From Podarcis raffonei (taxonomy: Eukaryota > Chordata > Lepidosauria > Squamata > Lacertidae), in NCBI RefSeq assembly GCF_027172205.1, contig NC_070607.1, positions 1,808,001 through 1,872,000 on the forward strand: a stretch of DNA of 64,000 nucleotides, in the 5' to 3' direction. Positions within the stretch are counted from its first letter, which is position 1. Each line of letters starts with the position of its first letter. The position numbers were made by a program, and so were the translations under genes. Below, one piece after another: positions 44,246 to 57,500 of the stretch. The notes under the pieces were generated by a model that saw only the letters and a program-made list of their open reading frames with translations, did not search any database and was not told where the DNA came from.

Positions 44246-45289
44246 ATGGCAGACTTGCCTCAGGAAAAAACAACAAGATCTGGTAAATCGTGGCAGCAGC
44301 GAAGAGCATCAGCATCCGGCCCTTCTGCACCACCAGGGGCAGCATCTGTTCAAGTTGGGTCAAAAGGAATGGCATCTGAAGATGTTTTAGCTTTGGCATT
44401 AGGTAAAATTAATGAATCCTTGGAAAAACTGAGTAAACAGGTAGCTGAAGCAACAACTATAATTGAGCAAAACACTACAAGCATCAATAATTTGGGACAG
44501 AAGGTGAACTCTAACACAGAATCCATTGAGAAATCGCTGCAGGAATCTACTTTGACCCGAAAGACAGCTGAAGAAGCAAAGGAAAAAGCACTGGCCATAG
44601 AGGAAAAGATACCACCGATATGTAGGCAACTTGAGGACCACAGGTCGATGTTGTCCATGATTGAACTGAAGGAAAGACAGACAAATTTAAGGATCAGGGC
44701 GGTATCTGAACTTGAGAAAGATAACCTAAGTGACTTTCTTATGCAGGAATTTGCAGACTTTTGGAACCAAGATTCAGAGAAGCAAGATATCAAGATAGTG
44801 AGTGCTTTCAGGCTTGGAAGAGGGGGGAGAAAGAACAGGGTGAGAGACTGTTTGATTACCCTCCGAACAAAAGAGGAGAGAGACAAAATATTGAGTCTGC
44901 ATTTTCAGAAGACCTTGGAAATACATCAATCAAGAGTGGAGATATTTAAAGATATTCCGAAATATCTTCTGGATCTTAGGTCTAACTACGGAGATCTGTT
45001 GACCCTGTTGAGAAGTAACAGAATTGTCTTCAGGTGGGAATTCCCTCAAGGCCTATCTCTTACCTTCAAAGGAAGAAAGTTAAAAATAAGATCAGTGGAT
45101 GATAAAGAAAGATTTTTGAAAGACTACGGAGAAGATCTGCAGAAAGAATCTGAAGAAGAGCCAAGAGCATTAAAACCAGGAATACTAGACATAGCATCAC
45201 TATCCTTTGGATTGGACAACTCAGAGAAAGTGATACCACCGACAGAACAAGAACAATTACTGGGTGCAGTTGGAGGAAAAGTAAAGTAA
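44246..45289 (+). CDS. L1 ORF1 protein
   Basis: 347 codons. A serine-rich N-terminus precedes a heptad-rich coiled coil (about residues 45-130, INESLEKLSKQVAEATTIIE). The RRM-like domain begins with LKERQTNLRIRAV near 148, and the C-terminal domain (FKDIPKYLLDLR, RWEFPQGLSLTFKGRKLKI) ends near 310. L1 ORF1 proteins trimerise through the coiled coil and bind L1 RNA. The frame is whole and only 7 bp separate its stop from the ORF2 ATG. Confidence 0.93.
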   Translation: MADLPQEKTTRSGKSWQQRRASASGPSAPPGAASVQVGSKGMASEDVLALALGKINESLEKLSKQVAEATTIIEQNTTSINNLGQKVNSNTESIEKSLQESTLTRKTAEEAKEKALAIEEKIPPICRQLEDHRSMLSMIELKERQTNLRIRAVSELEKDNLSDFLMQEFADFWNQDSEKQDIKIVSAFRLGRGGRKNRVRDCLITLRTKEERDKILSLHFQKTLEIHQSRVEIFKDIPKYLLDLRSNYGDLLTLLRSNRIVFRWEFPQGLSLTFKGRKLKIRSVDDKERFLKDYGEDLQKESEEEPRALKPGILDIASLSFGLDNSEKVIPPTEQEQLLGAVGGKVK

Positions 45290-45296
45290 CCACGCC

Positions 45297-48200
45297 ATGG
45301 CTCTGCAACTATTAAGCTGGAATATTAATGGTTTTAACTCCCCGGAGAAGAGGAAAAAAGTCTTTCATTTATTGAAAAAGGAACAATTGGACTTGATTTG
45401 TCTACAGGAAACACATGTGATAAGGCTACATAGGAAAGTATTGATCAATAAAAGATTGGGTCAAGAGTTTATTTCATCGGATAAGGTTAAAAAAAGAGGA
45501 GTAGTGATTTATGCAAAAGAGAGCCTATCACCGAAATTTATTTTTAAAGACGACCAAGGAAGATTTGTGGCAATTGAAATTCAAACACAAGGAGAGAAAT
45601 TTTTGATAGTAGGAGTTTATGCACCAAATGAGGGGAAATCTGAATTTTTTAAAAAGTTGCATGAGACATTGCTGGACTATATGGATTACAATATTATCAT
45701 GATGGGAGATATGAATGGAGTGGTATCTACAAATATGGACAAGGCACAGAGACAGGTAGTTTCTAAGGATGGCAGACTACCAAAAACCTTTTTTGAGATG
45801 ACTGACAATATGGACTTAATTGACATTTGGAGAACAAAGAATCCCTTGGGTAGAGAGGGAACTTTCTTCTCTGAAGCCAAAATGACATGGACAAGAATTG
45901 ACCAAATCTGGATAACTAGAGGACTGGCTCCTAAGATTCGAAAAGTGGAAATTTGTCCTAAAACTTGCTCCGACCATAATGCTGTGAAAATGGAGATGAA
46001 ACTAACACCAACTGGTTCCTTCAGATGGAGGATGAATGACACCTTGTTTAGAGACGAAGAGGTTACCAAGAAGGCCCAAAAAACCTTGAGAGACTATTTT
46101 GAGATAAATATGAACACTACCATTGAAAAAAGAGTAATCTGGGACGCAAGCAAAGCGGTTATGAGGGGGTTTCTAATTCAACAGAATGTATTAAAGAAGA
46201 GAACTCAAAATGAGAAAAAAGACAAAATTTTGGAGAAAATAAAAGAGGGCGAGAAGAAACTGAGAGCGAAACCAAAGTCACAAGAGATTCTGAGCGAAAT
46301 AAAGTTATACCAAGTCCAATATATGAAAATGATGAATCAGGAAATAGAATGGAAAATTAAACAGATGAGACAAAGGACATTTGAATCGGCTAATAAATGT
46401 GGAAAACTGTTAGCTTGGCAAATGAAAAAAAGACAAAAACTCAACACCATTACTAATTTGGAAGTGGAAGGAAAGAATATACAGAATCCAGTGGAAATTA
46501 GAAAATGTTTCCAGAGGTATTTTAAACAGTTATATACACAAGGGCCACAGAAAGAGTTTGATATAGACCAATTCTTAAAAACAAATGGATTACAAAAAAT
46601 CTCTCAAGAAAACAAGTTAATGTTGAACCATAAAATAACAGAACAGGAGGTGGAAGGTGCCATCCAGAAGATGAAGTTGGGCAAATCTCCAGGGCCAGAT
46701 GGCTTAACCTCAAAATACTATAGATCTTTGAAAGATTGGATAATTCAACCACTAAAGGAGGTTTGTAATGAAATTTTGGAGGGGGGGAAAGCGCCAGAGT
46801 CGTGGAAGGAAGCTTATATAACACATATAGCGAAAACGGAGTCTGAAAAGACACAACTTAAGAACTACCGCCCCATATCCCTGCTTAACGTGGATTACAA
46901 ATTTTTTGCAGACATTTTGGCTAAAAGATTAAAAAAAGTATTAGTGGAGGAGATACATAAAGACCAAGCTGGCTTTCTCCCGGGCAGACACTTGTCTGAT
47001 AACACGAGAAATATAATTAACATTTTGGAAAAACTGCAAGTGAATATTAATACTAAAGCAGTCTTAATATTTGTAGATGCGGAGAAAGCTTTTGATAATA
47101 TCTCTTGGAGTTTTATGAAGAAAAATCTTCAGGGGATGGGGGTTGGTCAAGGTTTTGAAAATGTTATAGTCTACTCAGAACAAAAGGCCAAACTAATTGT
47201 TAACAATGTGGTGACAGAGGAATTTAAGATAGAGAAAGGGACACGACAAGGCTGCCCAATTTCCCCATTGCTCTTTATTTCGGTCCTGGAGGTTTTGCTA
47301 AATATGATTAGAAGGGACCATCTGATTAAAGGTATACAGGTCGGAGCCAAACAGTACAAATTAAAAACTTTTGCAGATGACTTAGAACACTACAGGAGCC
47401 ACAATCTAGCACTAAAAGAGTATTAGAATTGATTCAAGAATTTGGTCATGTGGCAGGATTTAAGTTGAACAAGTTAAAAACTAAGGTTCTTGAGAAAAAC
47501 TTAACACCGATTGAGAAAGAGAGGTTTCAGAAGGAGACAGGTTTAACATTGGTTAAGAAAGTAAAATACCTGGGGGTTAATATGACCGCTAAGAACTTAA
47601 ATTTATTTAAAGATAATTATGAGAAATGTTGGTCAGAAGTGAAAAAGGATCTAGAAATATGGTCAAATTTGAAGCTTTCCTTGTTAGGTCGAATTGCTGT
47701 TATAAAGATGAATGTATTGCCAAGAATGTTATTTTTGTTTCAATCATTGCAAATTTTGGACAAAATGGACTGTTTAAAGAAGTGGCAGAGAGACATTTCT
47801 AGATTTGTCTGGCAGGGCAAGAAGCCCAGAATAAAATTTAAAATACTAACTGATGTGAAGGAAAGAGGTGGATTTGCCCTGCCAGACCTTAAACTCTATT
47901 ATGAATCAGCAGCATTTTGCTGGCTGAAAGAATGGCTGCTTCTTGAGAACACAGACATTTTGGATTTAGAAGGCTTTAATAATGTTTTTGGGTGGCATGC
48001 ATATTTGTGGTATGACAAGGTTAAAGCACACAAAGCATTTAAAAACCATATTGTCAGGAAAGCATTGTTTAATGTCTGGATATAAAGACTTACTTGAAAA
48101 CAAAACCCCAAGGTGGTTATCACCGATGGAAGCGAAGGCTCAGAAAAAGCTCAATATGGAGGCCAAATGGCCGAAATATTGGGAGATTTTGGAACAAGAA

Positions 48201-49726
48201 GGAGACAAATTGAAATTGCAGAGTTTTGAGAAACTAAAAGATAAAGTGCGAGACTGGCTTCATTATTATCAAATAAGGGAGGCTTACAATCTGGATAAAA
48301 AAATTGGCTTCCAGGTGGAAAAATCAAAATTGGAAACAGAACTGTTAGACCCCAAAACTAAGATACTATCAAGAATGTATAGCTTACAATTTGAGGACTG
48401 GATAAAGTTATGGAAAGAGGGAATTAAATTCACCGCATGTACTACGATAAAAGAAAATGTGATGAAAATGCTATATAGATGGTATATAACTCCAGTGAAA
48501 CTTGGAAAGATGTTTAAAGTTAGTAAAGATGTTTAAAGTTAGTAACAAATGTTGGAAATGTCAAGAGAAAGAAGGAACATTTTATCACATGTGGTGGGAA
48601 TGTAAGAAAGTGTAAGAAAGTGAAAAGCTTTTGGGAAATGATCTATAACGAGATGAAAAAAAATGCTGAGATATACTTTTGTTAAGAAACAACGAGGGAG
48701 GAATGGAGAATGAAATTGATGGAATACGCAGAAATGGACAAATTAACATGTAAAATTCGAAACCAACGCGATCAGAGATTCACCGAGGACTGGAACAAAT
48801 TTACAGAGTATATCAAAACTGTGTGTGATCAGGAAATAACGCTTGTTGGATTTCAGGAAGCTCTGTGAAGAGAATAGTTAGGAATGTCGCTTAAATGAAA
48901 AGATAAAATAAGGATTGTTAAAGTGCAACATAAATTTAAGGAATGTGAAAAGTTGTGAAAAATATGGAAATTGTCAGATAGGCTGATGGAAGTCTATAAG
49001 ATGTATAAGTTAAATTGGATGTTAAATTGTAATTGGATCGGTTATTGGAAATTTGAATAAAAATTAATTATAAAAAAAAAGAATGTATAGCTTGCTGTTG
49101 AAATGGAATACTCAGGATGAAACGGTTAAATCTGCTATGGTTAAATGGGCACAAGATGTTGGACATAACATTATGTTTGCTGACTGGGAACAGTTGTGGA
49201 CCACAGGTATGAAATTCACGGCATGTAATGCCTTAAGAGAGAATATTATGAAAATGATATACAGGTGGTACATGACACCAGTCAAGCTTGCAAAAATATA
49301 CCATTTGCCCGATAATAAATGTTGGAAATGTAAAGATAATGAAGGCACATTCTTTCACCTTTGATGGACGTGCCCAAGGATCAAGGCTTTCTGGGAGATG
49401 ATATATAATGAAATGAAAAAGGTATTTAAATATACCTTCTTGAAGAAACCAGAGGCCTTTCTCCTGGGCATAGTCGGCCAATTGGTGTTAAAGAAGGATA
49501 GAACTTTTTTTATGTACGCTACAACAGCAGCAAGAATGCTCATTGCAAAATATTGGAAGACACAAGATCTACCCACCCTGGAAGAATGGCAGATGAAAGT
49601 GATAGACTATATGGAACTGGCAGAAATGACTGGCAGAATCCGAGACCAGGGAGAAGAGTTGGTGGAAGAGGAGTGGAAGAAATTTAAAGATTATCTACAG
49701 AAACATTGTAAAATTAATGAATGTTA
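45297..49726 (+). pseudogene. L1 ORF2 (endonuclease-RT), broken
   Basis: The endonuclease is complete: LSWNINGFNSPEKRKK, CLQETHV, MGDMNGVV, FSEAKMTWTRIDQIW and CSDHNAVK. RT motifs GKSPGPDGLTSKYYR, YRPISLLNVDYK, FVDAEKAFDNISW, GTRQGCPISPLL and catalytic FADD follow in one frame to 47426. A small deletion just after FADD shifts the frame; the protein continues as TKRVLELIQEFG. A second shift lies near 48082 (LFNVW / GYKDLLENK). The C-terminal Cys/His region (CWKCKDNEGTFFHL) is interrupted by a TGA where TGG is expected. The insertion of another L1 separates RMYSL from LLKWNTQDE. Confidence 0.93.
48371..49093 (+). mobile_element. 5'-truncated sister L1 inserted in L1 ORF2
   Basis: The insert 48386-49078 starts with codons for QFEDWIKLWKEGIKFTAC and ends with GAATAAAAATTAATTAT plus an A-run. 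It is flanked by a 15-bp duplication AAGAATGTATAGCTT (48371-48385 and 49079-49093). It carries the same C-terminal ORF2 region as its host at moderate divergence ([14 protein letters not shown] against CWKCKDNEGTFFHL). It has small internal duplications near 48519-48556 and 48601-48620. Confidence 0.9.
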
Positions 49727-50083
49727 AAATGATGTCGGAATGAAATGAAGCGGTTTTAGCAACAATGTTAAAAAGGAATATGTAAAAAAGGATTGTTAAT
49801 AGATGAAAATATAAAGTTATAATATGTTAAGATAAAGAATTAAGATAAAAACAAAGAGGGAAAGGATTTGCTGAATTAACCATTCGAAATGGAATACAAA
49901 AAAGGGAGGTGTGAGGAGGTCAGGGAAACAAGTAAATGAAAGGCAAGACATGGAAAGATGGATTTATTTTTAATTGTTGTTTTTTTCTCTTCTGTATTTT
50001 GTATTTTTTGTTTTCTTTTTTCTATTTTCTTATTACTTTTGTAACTTCTTTTGAAATTTTAATAAATATCATTAAAAAAAAAA

Positions 50084-50135
50084 GAGGAACTAGATCCACC
50101 ATTGGTCTGATCCAGCAGGCTCTTCTAATGTAAAA
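50084..50135 (+). mobile_element. LINE 3' end scrap
   Basis: GGAACTAGATCCACCATTGG and TCTGATCCAGCAGGCTCTTC resemble a common CR1-type 3' end of reptiles. Only ~50 bp. Confidence 0.4.
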
Positions 50136-50139
50136 TCAT

Positions 50140-50310
50140 ATATTTAAATGTAGAAGGATTGAATCGTCCTATTAAAAGTAAGAAATCAGCACAATTGCTG
50201 AAAAAAAGGACAAAAGCGAGCCTAACTTTACTTCAAGAAACACATCTAGACAACCTGACAGCCTTCTCCTCCCAAATGATAACTCATACTATGTGGGCAG
50301 GCAAATCCAG
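50140..50310 (+). mobile_element. L1/Tx1-type endonuclease fragment
   Basis: In one frame: LNVEGLNRPIKSKKSAQLLK followed by ASLTLLQETHLDN, the first two motifs of an APE endonuclease of the L1/Tx1 group. Diverged from the L1 above. A small orphan piece. Confidence 0.65.
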
Positions 50311-50745
50311 TATCTCCTAAACCTATTGCAGTTTTAAGCAGAAGTCAGGAAAATCGTTTTGGAGAAAGTAACATTATTCAACTATGCCTAAGTATCTCTT
50401 CATCTTTTCCCCAGCAAGGCTGAACTGAAATGATGGGGTGGATCACTCGTAAATGGCTGTGACTGAATCTTGGGCACCTGATTCTTCTTTGCCAACCCTG
50501 ACAGATTTCTATTTCCACTAGCATCATGATTTGTAGAAGGAAGTGTGTCTATGCTGCACAGGACTTTTATAGTATGAAAAAGCCCACAAGGGAGGGAAAG
50601 GAGAAGGAACAGCCCTTGCCTCATATAGGAAAAGATTGCCTCAGGTTGAGAAACTGTAAAACTGCCTTTAGTGGATCTTAAATCCTTACTGTTGGGGGAG
50701 GGAGACATCATCTCTAACATTTATCTGATGAAAATAGGGACATAA

Positions 50746-50882
50746 CAATAATTTTATTATTTATTCCCCACCCATCTCACTGGGTTGCCCCAGCCACTCT
50801 AGGCATCTTTCAACATATATTAACAACAAACTTTTTTTTAAAAAAAAACTTCCCTATACAGGGCTGCCTTCTAAGGCTGCAT
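50746..50882 (-). mobile_element. L2-family LINE 3' tail
   Basis: Reverse complement reads AGGCAGCCCTGTATAGGGAA and CTAGAGTGGCTGGGGCAACC, with an ATAAATAATAAAATTATTG end. Same family as the 14.8- and 59.5-kb tails. Confidence 0.7.
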
Positions 50883-51392
50883 AGTTCTTTATCTCCTTGG
50901 CTCGGGGGCCACATAAGTCCATTCCCTCTGATGACCAGAGGGGCGCCCAGCGGCAAAGAGTGTGTGCTGTGAGCCTGGAAGCCCTGAGTGCAAATGTCAC
51001 CTCAGCTGTGAGCTCAGCATGGATGTGCAAAACGGGGGTAGTGCTGGTCAGTACAAACACAGGCAGGAGGGGAATCTGCAGAGGCACCGTCTGCTTCTTC
51101 TTCTTCTTAAGATCTTAGGAAAGTGAAATTCAGAAAAAGGAAGGCATTCCTGTAGCTGGAAGGGGAGGAGTCACTCTCGCAAAGTGCACCATGCCCAAGC
51201 CGACCGGCACAGAGAGGGCTCTGTTTAGAAAGCTGCTTTGCTTCGCCTCAGAGAGCCGGTTGGTATTACATCACCTCAGGCCCAGTTCAGTTATTAGTTG
51301 AGTGCAGACACTTCCTGGTCTGTTTGCAACACACGCCGAAGGTCTTGCAGAAAGTCAGGGGGGCCTGAGGAACATCGCCTGCCAGCTTGGCC
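50883..51392 (+). promoter_or_regulatory. NCF2 upstream region
   Basis: About 500 bp between the L2 tail and the NCF2 start codon, moderately GC-rich. No TATA box stands out. Purine-rich words such as GAAAAAGGAAGG (about 51132) and GGAAGGGGAGGAG (about 51158) are candidate ETS/PU.1-type sites, which would suit a phagocyte gene, but this is inference. A 5' UTR exon may lie here. Confidence 0.4.
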
Positions 51393-51566
51393 ATGGCCCT
51401 GGTGGAGACCATCCGCCTCTGGAGCGAGGGTGTCTCTGCGGCAGATCGCAAGGACTGGGCCGGCGCCCTGGCCGCCTTCACTGCCGTTCAGAAGCCTTCT
51501 TCCAAAATCTGCTTTAACATCGGCTGCATCCACCTGATCATGGGGAATTTGGAGGAGGCCCAGCAG
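51393..51566 (+). CDS. NCF2: NCF2 coding exon 1
   Basis: Residues 1-58, [14 protein letters not shown] to NLEEAQQ: TPR1 and most of TPR2. GGCCATGG gives a good start context. A second in-frame ATG six bases upstream would add MA but lacks family support. Donor CAG|GTAAAG. Confidence 0.95.
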
Positions 51567-54500
51567 GTAAAGTGGACAAGTCTTAATATTGTGCAGGGTT
51601 TTTTAAAAACCCTAACCAACTGGTGGGTGGCTGCTGTAGCTGAGGACGTATTGAAAGAACTTTCAGGGAGAGGGATTTGCACAAAGCCAGCAGAGAACAA
51701 AGTAAAGTTTCACATTTTTTATTACAGCAGTTCTGAGTTGCAAATGATTTAACTGGCAAGTGACGACTTTCTGTGCTAAAAACAGCTGGGTATTCTTCTA
51801 CATAATTACACCAGATAAGAATTTAGGATTGTACTGGTTTTGGCTATAGGTTTTTCAAGACAAACGAGCAAATAAACAAACCTCCTCTGCATGTAGTAAG
51901 CTAGCAGATCAGGGGCGAAGGTTTAGTGTCGCTGTCTCCTTGATTTGTTAATTTTCTGCTCGCAGGGATGGGTGACCTGGGGCTAGTCATTTTATCTCAG
52001 CCTAACCTATGTCACAGGGTTGTTGCAAAAACTAAATCGTGGGAGGTGGTGGTAAAGATAGAATCCTGTACACTTTGAGCAAAGGGCATAATATAAATAT
52101 AATTATAATTATTATGATGCATATTAAACACTACATTGTGATTTGAACAGTGAAAGAGTACTATATAAAGATGATTGATTAAATATTATATTATTATGAG
52201 CCAAACTGTTACACCATTCAACCACTTTGCCAGAAGTTCCTAGAACTAGCGACGGGCTCAGGCCCAGCTTGGCGGCCAGAGGAATTGTACAGGGCCAGTG
52301 AAACCACAAAAGCTGCAGTTGTAAAGTTCACCAATTGTTCAGAAGCTGAAGAGTGGAGCAGTGCGTAATAATAGCCTTGCACCCACCAGCCAGCGCTGTA
52401 AAAGTGAGCTGCAGCAGATATTTCAAATCTAATAGTGAAATAGGAAATGGCATAAGAGGATGTACATTGCAGGGTCATGTCACAGGTTTGACTCAGGATG
52501 ACTGGCTAGTTCAGGTCCTCAGTGCATTTTTGAACTGCCTACCCAAACACAGCCAACACTCTTGCAGAGTTGCTTGGTTTTTGATTTCCAGAGCAATCCT
52601 GCCCTGCTGGGGGCAGAGCAATAACAGGGAGAGCTAGAAACTTGAGGGTCCCGGGTGGAACCTGGCAGGTGGTGAGTAGAGGCTGCAGGTCACTGATCTT
52701 GCCGACTCCAGTGTTGGATTCCCGTCGGGAACACTTTGTGTGACAGAAATCATGCTTATGTCTCCATAACGTCTGCTTCCTTCAGGCTCTTACCAGAAGC
52801 ATTAACAATGACAAACACTTAGCAGTGGCCTACTTCCACCGAGGATCCGTGGCCTACCAGATGGAAATGTGAGTTGTCGTTATTATTTTCTATCCTGGCT
52901 CTTCCTCTCAAAGGAGCCCTGGGCAGCAAAAAACAAAGCAGAAGCAAAGCGGAAGAAACCAAATACAGTTAAAAATAAAAACATTTTAGTAGTTAAAAAA
53001 AATAAAACTAGGGGATGGTGACTCTGCTTGCTGCGCTCCCCAACCTCACCTGCCCCATTGCCAACTGCCCTTCCCCCACAAATGACCAAATCTCCCTCCT
53101 GCTCCATTTCTCTCACAGCTCAGCCCCAACTCCGTCTACCTTTAAAGCTCGCTGCAGGTGTGTTCAGTGGAGGGGGTGCCCTTCACAGTACCTGCCTCCT
53201 CAGTTCACACCTCACCTGGTCTGCTTGCTCCCTGGCTGCAGTTCCTTATGCTGGAGCTATTGTGACCACCGACTGGCAGCCACATGAACTGCCGCACGAC
53301 AACAGCCTTACCCAGGAGTCGGCAAAATATTTTAGCCATGCGCTGGTCCACTGTCCCTCAGACCTTGTGGCGGGCTATGGAAGCAGCATCGGGGCAGGGG
53401 GGGAGCTGGAAGAAGAGGCAAGGGGGCAAGTAGTCCCCCCCCCCCAGCCGCTGTGCTTACCTTCCCAGGCGCTGCCACCACTTCTGCTTCTGCTTCTCGT
53501 CTGCTCCGCTCTCTGGCCCACAGGAGCACCAGGGCGGCAGCAGCGGAGGGAAGATGAGCGGCGCGAAAGGGCTGGCTCCGGAGAGGGGCTGCTTAAAATG
53601 GGGCTCAGCCCAGCCCCTTCCTCCTCTAGGCAGGGCGGGGAGAGGCCAGGAGGGAGGAGGTGCCGCCATGGTGTGTAAATGGCGCAGAAAAAAGGTGCAG
53701 CCTGATTGAACAGAATCCCCACACCGATCCACAGACAGTTTGCGGGCCGGATCCTGAAGGCAATTGGACCAGATCCGGCCCGTGGGCCTTAGTTTGCCGA
53801 CCCTTGGCATTACCCTTTTATGTACATAGGAAGACATAATGTAATATAATACCCTACAAGAGAGCTTTCCAAATTGGGTGTTGCGACACATTAGTGTGTC
53901 GACTGCAGTGTGTAGGTGTGTTGCACAAACACTCCCCGCACTCCTCACAGGGCTAGAAAGGGGTTAGTTTAACCTCCAGTTTGCTAGTAAAACTGAATTA
54001 CTGTGTTGCAAAATGATCCATATTTAAAAAGTGTGTCACCAACATGAAAAGTTTGGAAAGCTCTGCCCTACAAGGTTAATGGGACAGTTTATGATTTTTT
54101 TTTTTACGTATCATCTTTATTAAATTTTCTTTTTAATATACATCATAATTGTCATTTTCCATCCAATACACATAAACCAATAAAAAATACTTGAGTGTTG
54201 GAAATTACATGAATTTATATAATAAAGTAAGTTACGAAGACTTCCCTCCCCACAAACATGATGTTCATCAGTTCAGACAGTTCCCGCTAGTCACATCCAC
54301 GCCATACATTTAAAGCACTCTTAGACCATCTAAACAGTCATGGCTTCTCCCAAAGTATCCTGGGAATTGCAGTTTGTTAAGGATGGTGACCTTTGGAGCT
54401 ATAATTCCCAGCACCCTTGGCAAACTACCGTTCCCAGAATTCTCCATGACTCTTAAAGTGATATAATAATAATAAGTAATAAGTAATAATAAGTAATAAG

Positions 54501-57500
54501 TAATAATAAGTGAAATAATAATGGGTTGCAATAACCCAAAATCTGGACCGAGAGAACCTGTATAAATTATGCGTCTCAGACACATTTGCCTATATATTCT
54601 TATGTTGTGCAATTTATTCTGTTCTCTGTCAGATTTACATAAATTATACTTTTATATGAATAGATAAATAATAATATTACTTATGTAGTAGTAGTAGTAG
54701 TAATTTAGTGCCATTGATGTACATGGTGACTTACAAAGTATGGAAGGCAAGATCTCCCCTTAGGAACTTATAATCTAAAATTTGACACAAAGAAAAGAAC
54801 AGCAGAAGAGGAAGGAGGCTGGAGAAGAAATGTAATTATTTCAGTTATTTGTAGTTAGTGAACGGTAGGTTTTGTCAGACGTTGCTCAAACGCTTTTAAA
54901 TCTGCCTTCCCTTCTGTGAGGGCTAGAAACTTCCTGTGACTTTTTAAAGAAAAAATGGGAGTGGGGAGGAAGAAAACTTAGATTCTCACTTTTGTGATTG
55001 GTTCTAAGCTCTGAGTTTTCTGTGCTTGCATGAAGTTGGTGAAGACTCACACAGTTACATTTGACAGATTTCCTGGCAGTGCTCTCAGTTCCTGAGGGTG
55101 GCTCCAAAATGCAAGAGAGAGGATCAAAGACAGCTGTAGAGAAAAACCCTGGAAGGAAAAAGAGAGAGCTGTATAACTAGAAATGGTTCCCAACATGTTT
55201 CAATGAAGCTCTTTATCAAGGGAAATCTGTAACATACAAACCAAAACAAAATTATGCACTCTAAAAAGATGCTAAGTTACATACTCTGAAAAGACAGCAG
55301 CCCAGAATACAAAACCATACCCAACAAATTCAGAGCGAGCAGCGGGAGCGCACCCCGCCGCAGGGATTCGAACCGCCGACCTTTCGATCGGCAAGCCCTA
55401 GGCGCTGAGGCTTTTACCCACAGCGCCACCCGCGTCCCCTGTTTAAATATTAACTATATACAAAAAATTGATTCATAAAAACCTTTAATACTCAATATCA
55501 CAATCACAGAAAAACTGTAACTTAGAAAAATGCATAGAAACCTCCTTTAGAGCACGCCCTACGATGTGAATAAAAAGGAATGATTAGAACAATTGTCTTC
55601 GAATGGACGAAAGCACTTCTGAGGATCGTCAAAATATCCTGCCATTTTGTTTGCCCCAGAAGTACTTACTCTCCTTCCTCGCTTTCCAGGTATGAGTCAG
55701 CCATTAATGACTTGAAAGAGGCATTTGCTCAGCTGCGGGGGAACAACCTAATAGACTACAAGATCCTAGGCCTGCAGTTTAGGTTGTTTGCCTGTGAGGT
55801 AAGTTTGGGGTTTGAGAAATACCACGGGAAGCAGCCAACTGGCTCAGTGGACGATGCCTCAATTTTAGCATATTGCCATCTAAGCTTACTTGCTTTTTTA
55901 AATCAGTTATTTTATTTGTGTCTTTCCTTTTTCCAATGAGCTCAACCCTGCGAGAGTCCCAGCCCAAAGACAAGCGTTTGGAAGCTTATTTCTTCACTGG
56001 CAAAGCACTAGGTTACATCAGCTCCCAAAGGCTCTCACACACAACCTGCCATCTAGCTGCTTAGGCAATCCGCCTCTACAGCCCTGTGCTCTGATCCAGA
56101 CAATTGGAGCAACAGCGTGACAACGCCCCTTTCAGCTTACTTACATGGACTTTTCTGCTGTGGTGCGCTCAAGCACACGACAACAACTCCTGAGCGGCAG
56201 CTCTAGTTACCCCTTCTTGCATGGAGACAGCGGAGGGGAGGATGGGGAGAGATTCCGAAAGGCGTGATTCTCTGTGACCAACTTCCACCACTGAGACTCC
56301 CTCACACCTCCTTTCCCCTCATCTCTGGCTACCCTGTCTCTCCCCTTTGACTCTCCTCTACCACTGGCCCTGGCACCTGCTTCACAGGCGGCTCAGAACC
56401 CCACAAATTGCTCATCCCTTCCCCTGGATCATCCCTCCCCTGCCTGCACATCCCCCCACTCCTCAGGCTCTTGCCCATCCCTGACATTGAGGCAGGTAAC
56501 CGTGAGTGAAAGTCCAGGCTCTGGACTGGTGTTGTATTTGACAAATACTGTTCTCACTCTGGGTGAGAGACCACCCCAAAGGCATCTTGTTAGCTTCAGG
56601 AATTTGAACCCAGGTCCTCTCAGCAGGCTACCTGCTGCTCCATCCAAGGAAATGTGATTAGGTTCAGACTCTTATTCTCTGGCACTTCTGCCCCTTTTCC
56701 CAACAGGTGTTATACAACACAGCCCTTGCCCATTCCAAGCTGGAGGACTGGAAGAAGGCTGAGGAGCATCTGGCCAGGGCAATGAAACTGAAGAGCGAAG
56801 CCCGTCACAGCAAGATTGACAGGGCCATGGAATCCATCTTGGTAAGAAAATGGAGGAAACGGCAATCAATTAGCCCTCAGCTCAAAATACTAAGGCTTTG
56901 TAACTTTAGAGGTGGTGCATTGTGTGACCGTTCTATTTAAGAATGTAGCAATGCATCACTTTGCTCTGGAGATCAAGAAACAGCTTCTGAAACTTGCATT
57001 TGAACCCTGAGACCTGGCAATCCCATCAAGATATGTATATGCACGTTGTTGGGGGAAATAGTTGTGCAGAAGTGAGGGAAAGCTGTGTTTTGAAATTTTG
57101 TCTACTGTACTATTGTTTAAAGTTGCATAGGAATCCAGCCTTCCTTTGTATTTTATTGTTAGAATAATGACTATAACAGTGTTCCTCAATCTAGTACCTT
57201 CCAGATTTTGCAGTAACTCCTACCGCCATCAGCTTCCGCCAGCATGGGCAATTGTCAGGGAAGATGAGAATTGTAGTTCAACCACATCTGGAGAGCACCA
57301 GGTTGGGGAAGGCTGGGCTATGGGATGGCCCTCATTATCCTATGTGTAACAAGCATGGTACACAAATATCGGACAACGCATGCTGGATTATTATGCCATG
57401 TTTTTTAGCAGATAGCCTTGGAAAATGGTGAAGTGATTGACTTTTGTGTGTGTGTGTGTGTTGCAGAAGCAAAGATTCTTTCAGCCCTTTGTGATTCCTG

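Larger units (their letters stand above)
43270..50083 (+). mobile_element. Near full-length L1 LINE, interrupted by a sister L1
   Basis: CpG-containing 5' UTR (about 43270-44245), ORF1, a 7-bp gap, ORF2, 3' UTR and poly-A end (GAAATTTTAATAAATATCATT plus A-run). The ORF2 end is split by an insertion at 48386-49078. The exact 5' end is uncertain, since no matching target duplication was found. About three coding breaks in ORF2 (near 47385, 48082 and 49362) apart from the insertion; ORF1 is whole. Confidence 0.92.

Noticed and set aside
44246-47426. Two large adjacent open frames as a candidate host or novel two-gene system
   Set aside because: They are L1 ORF1 and ORF2 by motif order, with a 5' UTR and poly-A tail.
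55333-55438. Possible tRNA gene on the minus strand (A- and B-box)
   Set aside because: Matches the head of a squamate SINE; no complete cloverleaf or terminator follows.
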